Shown here piece after piece: positions 23,960 to 33,842 of a stretch of 64,000 nucleotides of DNA. The stretch spans positions 6,340,033 to 6,404,032 of the forward strand of contig CM076260.1 in assembly GCA_038380795.1 (NCBI GenBank). Reading direction: 5' to 3'. Below the pieces are notes generated by a model, which did no database searches, was not told the origin of the DNA, and saw only the letters and a program-made list of their open reading frames with translations. Position 1 is the first letter of the stretch; each line of letters begins with the position of its first letter. A program made the position numbers and the translations under genes. This DNA comes from Pyrocephalus nanus (lineage: Eukaryota; Chordata; Aves; Passeriformes; Tyrannidae).

Positions 23960-24531
23960 TTGAGGCTAGGGACTACTGCAGTGTGACTGGTTAAACAGGG
24001 ACAGGGGTTTTACTGCTGAGAAGAGCAGCTCCATATCAGCTTGTCCATAACAGAACTTAAAATGACAGCCATGCACAGCTATGCTGGTGCTGCTCAGCAA
24101 TAAAGGAGCTGATGCATTCCCTGCTGCTGATGTGAAGGGGATGCTCAAGGAGGGAGATGTTTTAAGGAAAGTGGAGCCTCAGCTGAGCTTTTGATTACAT
24201 ATTTCAGCCCTTGAGTGATAACTCAGTGGGGGTCCTGAAACAAATTGGCACGTTAAGGCTGTTATCCTTCGGGGGTGATTTGAAACAGGTCTTGAGGGCT
24301 AATTCTAAAATAGTGGAACACATTGCACAGCAGGGTACAGCAGGCATTAACACGTTAAAGCCTAGTCAGCAAACACACCTTTAAGTTGTAAATGCCTGAG
24401 AGGTTTTGCCATTTACAAGTCAGCCCAGCCCAGGATGCTTTTGGGATACCTTTGTATGGCACACCAGGCCCCAGTACAGAGTGCAGGACTCCTTGTTGCC
24501 ATGAGTCAGGAGGGCATCCTTAGGCAAATAG

Positions 24532-24648
24532 ATCCTCCAAAGACTTTAGGCACTTCCAGGCTGGCCCTTTATATGCTATCAAGCATCTTCCTTGTGCAAA
24601 CTTTACCCTGTCCCATCCTGCCCAAGCTGGATGAGTAATGATAAAACA
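24532..24648 (+). repeat. Local direct repeat, copy B
   Basis: Partner of 23844-23959, about 688 bp downstream in the same orientation. The best shared part is 'CCCAAGCTGGATGAGTAATG'. It is either a local duplication or two insertions of an unnamed interspersed repeat. Confidence 0.8.
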
Positions 24649-26694
24649 TAGCAAGGAGGCCAGCTCCTGTTTGCTTTGATTTTCAACTGACAAGACTGAG
24701 CCTGGGGAGAGTGCAGGTTTTGACCATGGTGTCAGTTTGGAGCCTGCAAAGGCAAAGGCAGAGCAGTGGTTTGCAGCTCAGCTCAGTGACAAGGAGACAG
24801 GGATGAGAGAAAGAGGAAAGGAGCGACTGCAGAACACAGGGAGATGGGAGAGAGGAACTGCTGTTCTTTCCTGAGGCTATTGTCCACTGTGCAGGGCTGT
24901 CCTGGTTTGAGTTATGGGGTTGCTGAGCCCTGACTTATTCCTCCTACACAGCCTGATCAAATGGCACAAGTATGTCTCCCTCCCTGTGCTCAGGAGAGAA
25001 GAAGTGAGGCATGGAAAGGCTGAGGACCACAGGGTGTGTGGACAGCAGGTTGCTCATGGCTTGGGGGCCCCTTTTGGAGCTGTGGGGCTGCTCCAGCTTC
25101 TGCCCAATCCAGCCATGGTGCCTGACACTGCTCCTGTGTCCCCCTGCTGTGACTGTGCCTCCTACCAAAGCAGAGCAGGTGGGACAGAAGGGAAGGCACC
25201 TGCTGCCTTTCTTGGTCTAGTTGACAACTTCACGTTTCCACCAAACTCCTCCATGAAAAAGAGTTTGCACTGGGATGCCTGAGCTACAGTCCTGCCCAGC
25301 CAAGTGAGACACAGGTTCTGCACACTCAGATCTGACTGGGGAGCTGTGGCTCCAGTGGGATCGTGGGACTGAGTTGAAAAGCAGGGCAAGGACTCTGTAG
25401 ATGGATGTAGCTATTTTTATAATGCATGTGAGCTGGAGCTCTTTGCATTTCCCTTTCAAATGGTGCTCCACAATTGCCCATGAGACATCCCCTGGAGAAG
25501 CTGACCCTGCTGAATGCTGAGCTGTGTTGGGCAGGTGGGAATATGCAAAGCATGGTTTGTTCTGTGTGCTACGCAGGCTGTGCCAGCTTCCCTGAAGGAA
25601 TGGCTTTCAGCCACTGTCTGTCCAAATGAGCATGCTCTTGCCTTGATTTGTCTGGAATTTGTCAAGGGAGCCAAAACTCAGCATTGCTGAGAGAGAATAT
25701 TTTTATTTTCATTTTGAAACATCATCAGTTTCAGTTTTGTGCTATAAAACTCTTCTTTGCCTTTTCCCTGACCTTGAGGTTTACTGGTATGATAAGGTTG
25801 CATTCATACTATTACACTTTTACCTTTTTAAAGGAGTGTGTGCATCCAGTTTGCTGCTGGGAATTGTCTCTGTGCTGGGTTAAGTCCTGAATCCAACCCA
25901 GGAATTGTTTGGCCAGAGCTGGGGCCAAATGTGTGCTGAGGACTGTCCCACCAAGATGAGCGTGCAGACAACTGGGCACCAGTGCCTGTACATTGCATTC
26001 ACACAGATGGGGCCTTTGTGTCCCTCTTTGGTACCAGGCACACTGCCACCATGCCAGTTTCTACTCTGGCAGCTCAGGGTCAAGGATTTTCCTTTGTAGA
26101 AATTCAAGTGGGAAAGTTTCTCCCTTCACTTCTCTGTGGCTTTTATCTCCATAAATGAAAAAACACTCAGACATAGAGGAAATAAAAATAGAAAAGTGGA
26201 GGTAGTGGGAGGAAAGGCAACACAGTTTAAAAAGAAATAACAAAATATTGATAGCAGGATTGTAGTACCAGTGTAAGGTGAGGTTGCAGCTGAGAAATGC
26301 TCTGAGCAGGCAGAACAACGTGTGTCCCTTGGGGATGGCAGGGCTCTGAAGAAGCCCAGCATGGGAAAAGAAGGGGCTTTTTCAGCCCAGATCTGATGAC
26401 GTGACCATGTTCCCCATTCACAGGCAACCTCCTACAAGGCAGTTTCAACTCCATGACAAAAATTCTGCACCTCTTCGGTGTAGAAAAGGTGCAATCCCCT
26501 ACCTGAGCAACTTCAGAGACCCTTTTTTAATCATGCCCTGTGTGGTGAGAGGACACATAACACTGTAGAGGTGTAGTACTAGATTCCTGAAAGGCAAAGG
26601 GGTCCAGGAAGGCTGGTCATTCTTCTGGAAGGAAGTTCTCAAAGTGCAGGTTCAAGCTGTCCCCTTGAGATGAAAAATGAGCAGGTAGAAAAGA
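24649..26694. other. Intergenic stretch without a recognisable gene
   Basis: About 2 kb. TGTCCTGGTTTGAG near 24898 resembles the start of some bird LTRs, but no matching end or target duplication was found. No exon supported. Confidence 0.5.
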
Positions 26695-27295
26695 CCAGCC
26701 TGGCTGAAGAGATAGTTTTGGCTGGAATTCAGGGGAAAAAAGAGTTTACCAGCTCTGGAAGAAGGGGCAGGCAACTCAGGAGAACTTCAAGGACATTATG
26801 AGTTTTTGCAGGGAGAAAATTAGAAGCACCAAAGCTCAACCAGACATTTATCTGGCTACTACCTTAATAGACAGTGTCAAATGTTTCTATAAATACATTC
26901 ACAACAAAAGGAGGACTAAGGAAAATCTCCATCCTTTATTGGATGCAGGGGGAAACACAGTGACCAAGGGTGAGGTACTTAATGCCTTTTCTGCCTCAGT
27001 CTTTAAGTGTAAGACCAGTTGTCCTGAGGGTACCCAAGCCCCTGAGCTGGAAGACAAGGAGCAGAATGAAGCCCCGTTAATCCAAGGTGAAATGGTCAGT
27101 GACCTGTTACACTACTTAGACAAACAGATATAAATGGAGCTGGATGGGATCACCATCCCTGGAGTAATTTAAAAGATGTGTAGATGTGGCACTTGGGAAC
27201 ATGGTTTAGTGATGGACTCGGCCATGCTGGGTTTATGACTGGACTTAATGATTTTAAGAGTGTTTTCCAACCTAAATGATTCCATGATTGTAATT
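26695..27295 (+). mobile_element. CR1 LINE with large internal deletion (ORF2 middle joined to 3' end)
   Basis: Positions 26695-27157 encode the CR1 ORF2 segment between endonuclease and reverse transcriptase. An open 112-codon stretch (26798-27133) includes features such as KCFYKYIHNKRRTKENLHP and LLDAGGNTVTKGEVLNAFSA. At about 27157 the sequence jumps to the 3' end ('ATCCCTGGAGTAATTTAAAA', 'GGACTCGGCCATGCTGGG') and finishes with CCTAAATGATTCCATGATT. The whole reverse transcriptase core is missing, so the copy is dead. It is the only piece here reaching this far 5'. Confidence 0.92.
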
Positions 27296-29159
27296 TAGAG
27301 AACAAGTTCATCTTTTTAGGTAACAGAGCTATAGCCCCTTTTGCCCAGCCTGGATGCTACTGTGTAGGTAAAGATCTATTTACATGGTTTAAACTCCCCT
27401 AGCATTTGCCACCCATGACAAATCTTCCCAATATCTCCATAGCAATCTGCTGCAAAGCACTTTAGCTGGAAAGGATGCACCTTTTCCCTGACTGTTCCAA
27501 GCCTGTGCTGTTCCCTAAGAGTGCTTTTGGCTTGCATCCCCAACCTAAATGTGTTATCTATATAATGCGATTTTTGACTCTATGCGGTCACAGGAGACAA
27601 ACGCCAGTAAAATAGAATTGCCAAATAGGAAAAAACAGTCAAGCAGATTGGACCTCTAGAGGCTTCCAGCATCAGAAAAGAGATGATACAACTGTTCTGA
27701 GCTGCATTTTCTCCAGTGTGGTACATATCAGATGCTCATTTAACCTGCTCAGCACCTGGCAGAGCACCACAGCGAAGTGCTGCGTCTCCAGCGCTGTCAG
27801 GGATGTGATGCAGAATGTGTGACTGCAGGTGAGGTGTCTGGGATGCTGCAGGTAGGAGGGCAGGGCTGCAGCGCTGGGGCTGCAGCGCTGGGGCTGCAGG
27901 AGCTGCCTTTCTGACATGCTCACCCAGCGAATGCCATCAGCGTTCAGCTACAGGCATGGGAGACAGGGATGGAATGGCTGTGTGCTCACCGTGGGCTGAA
28001 CCTCCAGAGCGAACAGGATGGGATGGGTATCTGTGAAAAAAAGGACAAGATCATGCTGGGAAAGATGCCTGGAAGAACATGGGTTAGGCAAAATCCATGG
28101 TTTATTACAGGTTTTGGGGGACCTCGAATTCCCCTAGGCAGAAAGCAAGAAGCGCAGCAGCGCACGCAGCCAGGCTCCCTCCCACTCATCCGGAGCCCCG
28201 GCTGCCTCCACAAGGCAATGGTTAACCGGGCAGCACCAAGGCTTGCAGAGCCATCTGCTGACAGCGGAGATGCAGGACAAGGAATTATTCTTTTTCTCTC
28301 GCGTAGGTTTCTTCCAACTTTGTCCATGCACTTAAGAGGTTTCTTGCAGTATAGTCCATGGGTAGTACAGCTGATATGGTCTGGCTCCTGCACGCAACTC
28401 AGCACAGGAATTGTTTTACTCTGCCATCCTGATACCTGCTCTTTTCTATAGGAAATGTTCCAATATTGCTCCATTTTTAGGAGCTATGGATCTGTCATGC
28501 AAGACAAAGAAGAAATGAAACATTTTTTCAGAAGATATCTGGGAGACAGACCCTTCTGTCCTCAAACAGGAGCCCTGCTTGGGATACGACACTGTAAAAT
28601 AGCACATCATGTGGATGCAGGCCTGGAAGTTGACTGAGGACACAGCAGTGTCAGGAGCAAGAGGGACAGGCTGAACAGAAACCTGCTGAGGCCACAGGGC
28701 CATGGACCCTGAGTTACCAGGAAGGCAAGCATCCATCTGCTCTAACAAAGTTTCTTTCCATGCCCTTTCTTGGGGTAATTTTTATCTGTAAATGTACACA
28801 AGCCCCAGAACTTTTATTTTACATCAGATCATACGGATCACTGCCACTCTGCCTTCTCTCCAATAGCTGCAGAAACAAACCTTTTCTGCCTGACCTGAGT
28901 CTGAAAAACAGGCTGTGTGTTTATTCCACGACAATACCCACTTTATTTGTGTGCAAACAACAGGCTTCAGAACGAGCATGATTCCCATTTTCAAAGGTCT
29001 CCCTGCCTTTGGGGTAGAAATGCACCTTTTCTATAAAGCTATAAACAGATGCTGCAATTCTTGTGTTGGCAGAGCTCTGCTTACAGCCGGAAAGAGCTGA
29101 TTCTGTGGCAAAACGTGGATGCCTTCAGCAGCACATTAGCAGGATGGAGCTTGAGAGGG
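27296..29159. other. Intergenic stretch; GC- and CpG-richer patch at about 28040-28330
   Basis: No supported gene. The patch at 28040-28330 has scattered CpGs and, on the minus strand, an AATAAA followed by 'CCATGGATTTTGCC', which is reminiscent of an LTR R/U5 segment. Neither the ends nor a target duplication could be found. A 15-bp unit (GCTGCAGCGCTGGGG) is repeated at 27865-27900. Confidence 0.45.
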
Positions 29160-29275
29160 TCATAGAATCGTAGAATGGTTTGGGTTGGAAGGAACCTTTA
29201 AAGATCACTTTGTTCCAACTCCCTTGCCATGAAATTTTTGACTAGATCAGGTTGCTCAAGTGACCTTGAACCTTA
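29160..29275 (-). mobile_element. CR1 LINE, short 3' fragment
   Basis: 'TCATAGAATCGTAGAATGG' tail followed by 'TTTGGGTTGGAAGGAACC' in reverse orientation, truncated after about 115 bp. Confidence 0.92.
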
Positions 29276-30454
29276 GGGTGAGTGTCGCTGTCATGACTGC
29301 TGTAGTTGACACTCATCACATCCCAGATGACCATCTATGGATGGCTCATCTCTTCTCTGCTCCCACTCTGTCCCACACTGTTGGTTCCAGTTGTTCCTGA
29401 TACCAATCCACTGCACCTACCTGCCTCTAAAATCCTCTTTTCCAGCAGGATCTGGGCTTGATTTTACAGTTGGAGGACCCCTGGGGATTCAGCTTGTGAT
29501 GCTTTGGGCAGAGGTGATATGAAATCAGAAATAAAGATGAAAAAAAAGCAATAACCAGGCTCAAAAAGTTAATGGTCATAATTGCCAATCCCCAAAGAAA
29601 AACAGAGTGGGGTGAAGAAAGCTTTTAAAGGAAGGTGACTGAGAGCCGTTTTTGGCTTGCCCAGAGTGATGCAGAAAAGGTGAAACTGGATCACGACACT
29701 CCTGACACAAAGGTTGTCCCCATGGCACAGAGCAGATGTCTGACCTCTTTTCCCTGAGCCTGGCTTTCATGCTGGCATATCTACACTTCCATGAACTGGG
29801 CTGGGCAGATATGTATGAAACAAATATTTCAGTTCTGTGTCTGTGCAGTTCAAATATGGGAATCCCCATAGGAATGGACAGGTGCTATATATTATAATAA
29901 TAAACTCCAAAAAAATCAACCATGTCTGAAATAGCACATTACATACTTCAAAAAAGAGCCTTAACTTTGCCCATCATATTGAAACGCAACTTCATGATGT
30001 GTGTCATCATTTCATTTCAAGACCAAAATGTGCAGAATGCCCTTCATGTGTTGATTACCTTCTTGTAACTTTGTATTCGTTTGGTTTTAGTGGGGTTTTT
30101 TTATGGTCCCATAGCAAGCCTGAGCTCAAACACAGAATTTCTGGAGCACTTTCATTAAGGCAGCTATCACTGGAGTGCTTCATTTGCCTGAGTGACACAT
30201 CTCTCTCTTGCACAACATTCCCTCTAAGGCTTTATTGTCTCACTTGGTGTTACATTAGAGAGCAATTACAAGTCAGAGACATCCCTCAGTACCATCTAAC
30301 AACAGGCTCAATGTGACAGTGCTGTTCTCAGCCTGCTGCCAGTGGGAGACACTCAAAGGGACATGATGCTGGAGGTGAGAAGGTACACAGTCCACATCAC
30401 ATCATCCCCTTCTGGGAGGGCCTGTAAGGCTAAGGAGAATATGGAGCTGGTAAA
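29276..30454. other. Intergenic stretch, nothing recognised
   Basis: About 1.2 kb between CR1 fragments. Open frames on both strands but no protein features or splice-bounded exon. Confidence 0.5.
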
Positions 30455-30610
30455 GAACCAGGTTCAGAAAGGACCAGTGAGATCTAGTCCAGCCATTAAC
30501 CTAACACCACCACGCCCACCACGAGCCCATGACCCTAAGCACCATGTCTACACATCTTTCAAATAGGGAGTGACTCCACCACTTCCCTGGGCAGCCTGGG
30601 CATCAGTCTG
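30455..30610 (-). mobile_element. CR1 LINE, 3' UTR fragment
   Basis: In reverse orientation: 'AGTCCAGCCATTAACCTAAC', 'CCATGTCTACACATCTTTCA' and 'GTGACTCCACCACTTCCCTG', matching the CR1 subtype also seen at 9439 and 55766. The terminal tail is eroded. Confidence 0.85.
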
Positions 30611-31298
30611 AGCTGGGCCAGTTGTCCTGTCTCCTTTGAGTCAGCTTGGTCTGAATTGTGAATACAGGCTTGTTTTCAATTTTCACTTGACCCCCTTCCC
30701 ACAGAACTCCGCTCTATGTCAAGGACATGAGGTGGCAAACACTTGGTAGGGCCACCTGCTTCCCGTCAGCCATGCTGAGATCTCCCTGCATTCCCAGAGG
30801 AGCAGAGAGCGTTGTAGACTGGGTCACCATAGGCTGCTGTGACATTTGCTGCTGATCAGCTTGCAGCCTCCCGTCTCTTCTTTGTCCCTCTGCCAGAGTG
30901 CAGTGGAGAACACCAAGATCACAAGAAGCAACTGTTTGTCAGTGTAGAAAGCAGAGGACATCACTTTAGCCTCCCACATATTTCCTTGCAGCCAGCCCTG
31001 TTCAGCTTTCATCTTAGATCTCTGGGAAGCCCTCAATTTTCCCGGTGAGCTTCGCTCATGTTCCCTTGATCAAGCTGCAGCACTTCAAGACAACCATCAA
31101 CAATATCAGATTCCTTTTGGCCCTGACCCACTGTCCCACACAAAGCAGCAGGATACAGCCTACACAGAGCTGTGCATGAGGACCTTAACCAAACCTGACA
31201 GCTCTGCATGATAGGATGCATCAGGTTTGCCATGCCAGCCTCGAGGCAGGTGGGTTTTGATAATGAGCAGTGCCCCAAACAGGTACATTGTATGTATG
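30611..31298. other. Intergenic stretch, nothing recognised
   Basis: About 690 bp of unique-looking sequence; no feature identified. Confidence 0.5.
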
Positions 31299-31380
31299 GA
31301 ATCATAGAATCATAAAATTGCTTGTGTTGGAAGAGATCTTTAAGATCATCGAGACCAACCAAGGTCTTCTAGTGACCACC
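31299..31380 (-). mobile_element. CR1 LINE, short 3' fragment
   Basis: 'GGAATCATAGAATCATAAAA' tail, then 'TTGGAAGAGATCTTTAAGAT' and 'CATCGAGACCAACCA' in reverse orientation; about 80 bp remain. Confidence 0.9.
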
Positions 31381-32750
31381 TCTCCACACTCAAGAGCTAA
31401 GGTGGACTTTGCTGCAATAAATACAACTCCTTTGACATTTCAAGTATCTTTTTCCAGGCAGCTTCTCCAACTAAAATCCTTTCTGAATGAGTGCCATGAT
31501 CAAGAAACCAAGGAAAAATATGGAGGTTTTTTTCCCAAATGCTTCTTTCCTCAGGGGAGTACTTGTGAGATCTTAAGTTTGTCCTGGTTTTGGATGTGTT
31601 TTTTGAAGAAATGTGACACCACCTTGGACAATGACCAATGACTGAGCTTTGTGGACCAACTCTCCTGCTGGGCATGATGGACGTGCAAAAATGGCCACAA
31701 GGACTCTTCAATGGGGTTGTGATCACATGGAAAGAAATTCTGGCTTTAAGCTAACTGTGCCTCCAGTTTTACTTGGAAAGCTTTCCCAATATTTACACAT
31801 AGGAAAGGATGCAGAGAGAGAAACACATTTCTCTAAGGAGCCGTGCTGAAAGGAGAATTATTCATGCGTTTCCTTAACACAGGATCTTTCCTATATTAGA
31901 GTAACTTTAATATTCCTATAAGAAATTTTCCATTGGAAACATCATGTTCTGTAAAAACACTGTGGTTAATTAAGGGTTGTGCATGCCAGCATTAATTATA
32001 CTTTGTTAGATTATAGTTAAAAAGATTTAATTTCCCAAGTTATGTTCTTAGTACAATATAATTTTTGGGTTTGAGTTTATTAAATAATTTTCAATAGAAA
32101 AAGCATTTTCATAGTTAAATAAATAATGCTTTTAATGCTCTTCTGAGGTTTACAGGCTTCCAATTTTACTTGACTGAATTTAACATAAATCTTAGAAAGA
32201 AGATTTCAAAATGACATGAAGTTGTAAAAGTGAACTTCTAGAAGTATATTTGCACATGGAAGCATTTACGCTAAAAGTATTTATGATGCAAACGTTACCA
32301 TCAGCTGTCAGCATAGCCCACACCATTCTTCACCACTGGCATATGTAGATGGCATGAATAATAGATGCTTATTTTTTATATCATCTAATCCCTAAAACAA
32401 GAATTTTACTAAGTGTGTTATCCTGTTTGACATGAATGTCCAATATGTGGCTGGGGAAAAATCCATGCAGACTTTTTACAAAATAAGACACAGATATCTG
32501 GTTAAAAAATTCAAATGAAGAATGAGTCCTATGAAATTTCACTTTGGTATTTAGTGAGGAAAGAGTAGGACAAAGTTTGATAAAGTGATTAGGGAGAGGA
32601 GTTGAAATTATTTTCATGAAATCACTTTCTCCCCTTTGACTTTATACAATAAACCGATGATTTCAACCATGCTATTGAAATGAAACTGAATACTCACCTG
32701 TCAACAGCTCCTGCTGAAACACAGGGAGCTGAAGTTCTGCTTTAGTCTGA
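31381..32750. other. AT-rich intergenic stretch
   Basis: Markedly AT-rich, especially 31850-32640. No exon or repeat recognised. The stretch ends at the target-site copy of the long LTR. Confidence 0.5.
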
Positions 32751-32755
32751 ACACT

Positions 32756-33842
32756 TGTCATGGTTTTGCTGGTTCTTGGAAACCAGGCAGGAATTTTTCC
32801 CTTCCCCCTGCCCACTGCGTGCAGAGCTGTTAAGTGGGCACTTAAGGGACACAAAAAAAGTGGCTTTCTGGCTAATTACTCAGAATCTCCTTTCCTAGGA
32901 AATGAGAGGGATGAGGACCTCTTTTTTACTGTTTTTTTTTTTTTTTCTCTCATCTCCTGGGAAACAGGGAGGAGTTTTTTTGGGCTGCAGTGGAGGCTGG
33001 AATGGGGGTCGGAGTGGAAGATAGGTGGTTCTTTCTGTTCTCGACCTGCTTGCCTGCTGTGGATCCTGCTTGGATTTCTTTTTCATCAGAGAGGAGCTGT
33101 TTTCTGGAGGTTTTTTTTTCCCCTTCCCTGTTCCCATTTGTTTCTTTCCTGGCGGTGGTCCTTGTGCATGTCAAGGGGAGAGAGAGGACTGTGCCATGCG
33201 ATTCGAGCAGCCAAACAGAGTGAGTTTTTGGGTTTTTTTTTCCCATTGGGAAGAACTTTTTTTTTTGTTTCTCTCCCCCCTCTTTCTCTTCCCTCTCCCA
33301 GTGTGTGGGGGAGGGGAGGGAAACCTATTTTTTGTGGTTTCTCCAACACACCCCGGAGGGTGTTACTGGCAACGACCAGTGATTCCACAGCACCTCCTGC
33401 TGGCCAGCATAAAGAATTGCAGGCTCTGCATCTCCAGTGATCCAACAGCGCCACCTGGTGACTGGCACAGGACACTACAAGCTCTGCATCTCTGGTGACC
33501 CAACAGTGCCCCCTGTTGACTGTGGTTAGAATTGCACCAAAAGATGCAAACTGAACTGTTTATCTCTTTTTTCTTTGCTTATTTATTGGTGTGTTTTGAA
33601 GGGGATTATTTTTGGGTATAGGAGCATTTTGTTTGGTTGTTTTACTTATTTTCTTTCATTGTGTCTGCCAATACACACATACCTTTTAATAAAGGGCTGT
33701 TATTTTTCCCTTTTCAGTAATTTTTTCTCCTCAATTGTAGCCTCCTAATTTCGGATTTATAATTGCTTAGAGGGAGGCGTTTGGGTCTTTTTCTCATAAC
33801 TCATCCTCAGCAAAATACCTGTGTCTCATTTAAACTGGGACA
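32756..33842 (+). mobile_element. Solo LTR of an endogenous retrovirus, 1087 bp
   Basis: It begins TGTCATGG and ends TGGGACA, with the retroviral TG...CA ends and imperfect inverted termini. It is flanked by the 5-bp direct repeat ACACT at 32751-32755 and 33843-33847. AATAAA at 33688-33693 puts the poly(A) signal about 150 bp from the 3' end, giving plus orientation. No internal retroviral genes are present, so this is the product of recombination between two LTRs. A 5-bp duplication and this length suit an ERVL-like (class III) family; that assignment is inferred. Inside are long T-rich tracts and a three-copy 58-bp tandem repeat. The overlapping frames of up to 226 codons are not genes. Confidence 0.9.
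33390..33519 (+). promoter_or_regulatory. Three CTCF-like motifs at exact 58-bp spacing inside the long LTR
   Basis: GCACCTCCTGCTGG (33390-33403), GCGCCACCTGGTGA (33448-33461) and GTGCCCCCTGTTGA (33506-33519) lie in the same orientation, one per unit of a 58-bp tandem repeat. Against the CTCF core read on this strand (SYGCCMYCTRSTGG) they match at about 12, 13 and 12 of 14 positions. The middle one is strongest. Repeat structure is seen directly; CTCF binding is inferred. Confidence 0.5.

Noticed and set aside
24898..25900. LTR suggested by TGTCCTGGTTTGAG
   Set aside because: No matching 3' end, poly(A) signal or target duplication could be found.
26798..27133. 112-codon frame as a host gene
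   Set aside because: It is a fragment of CR1 ORF2, part of the mobile element at 26695-27295.
27969..28474. 160/162-codon frames open on both strands
   Set aside because: Overlapping frames on opposite strands with no family resemblance; probably chance in GC-richer sequence or an old LTR remnant.
31579..31860. LTR suggested by TGTCCTGGTTTTGG
   Set aside because: Only the first bases resemble an LTR start; no second end or duplication.
32760..33498. 226- and 157-codon plus-strand frames
   Set aside because: They lie wholly inside the solo LTR and reflect its T-rich, stop-poor composition.
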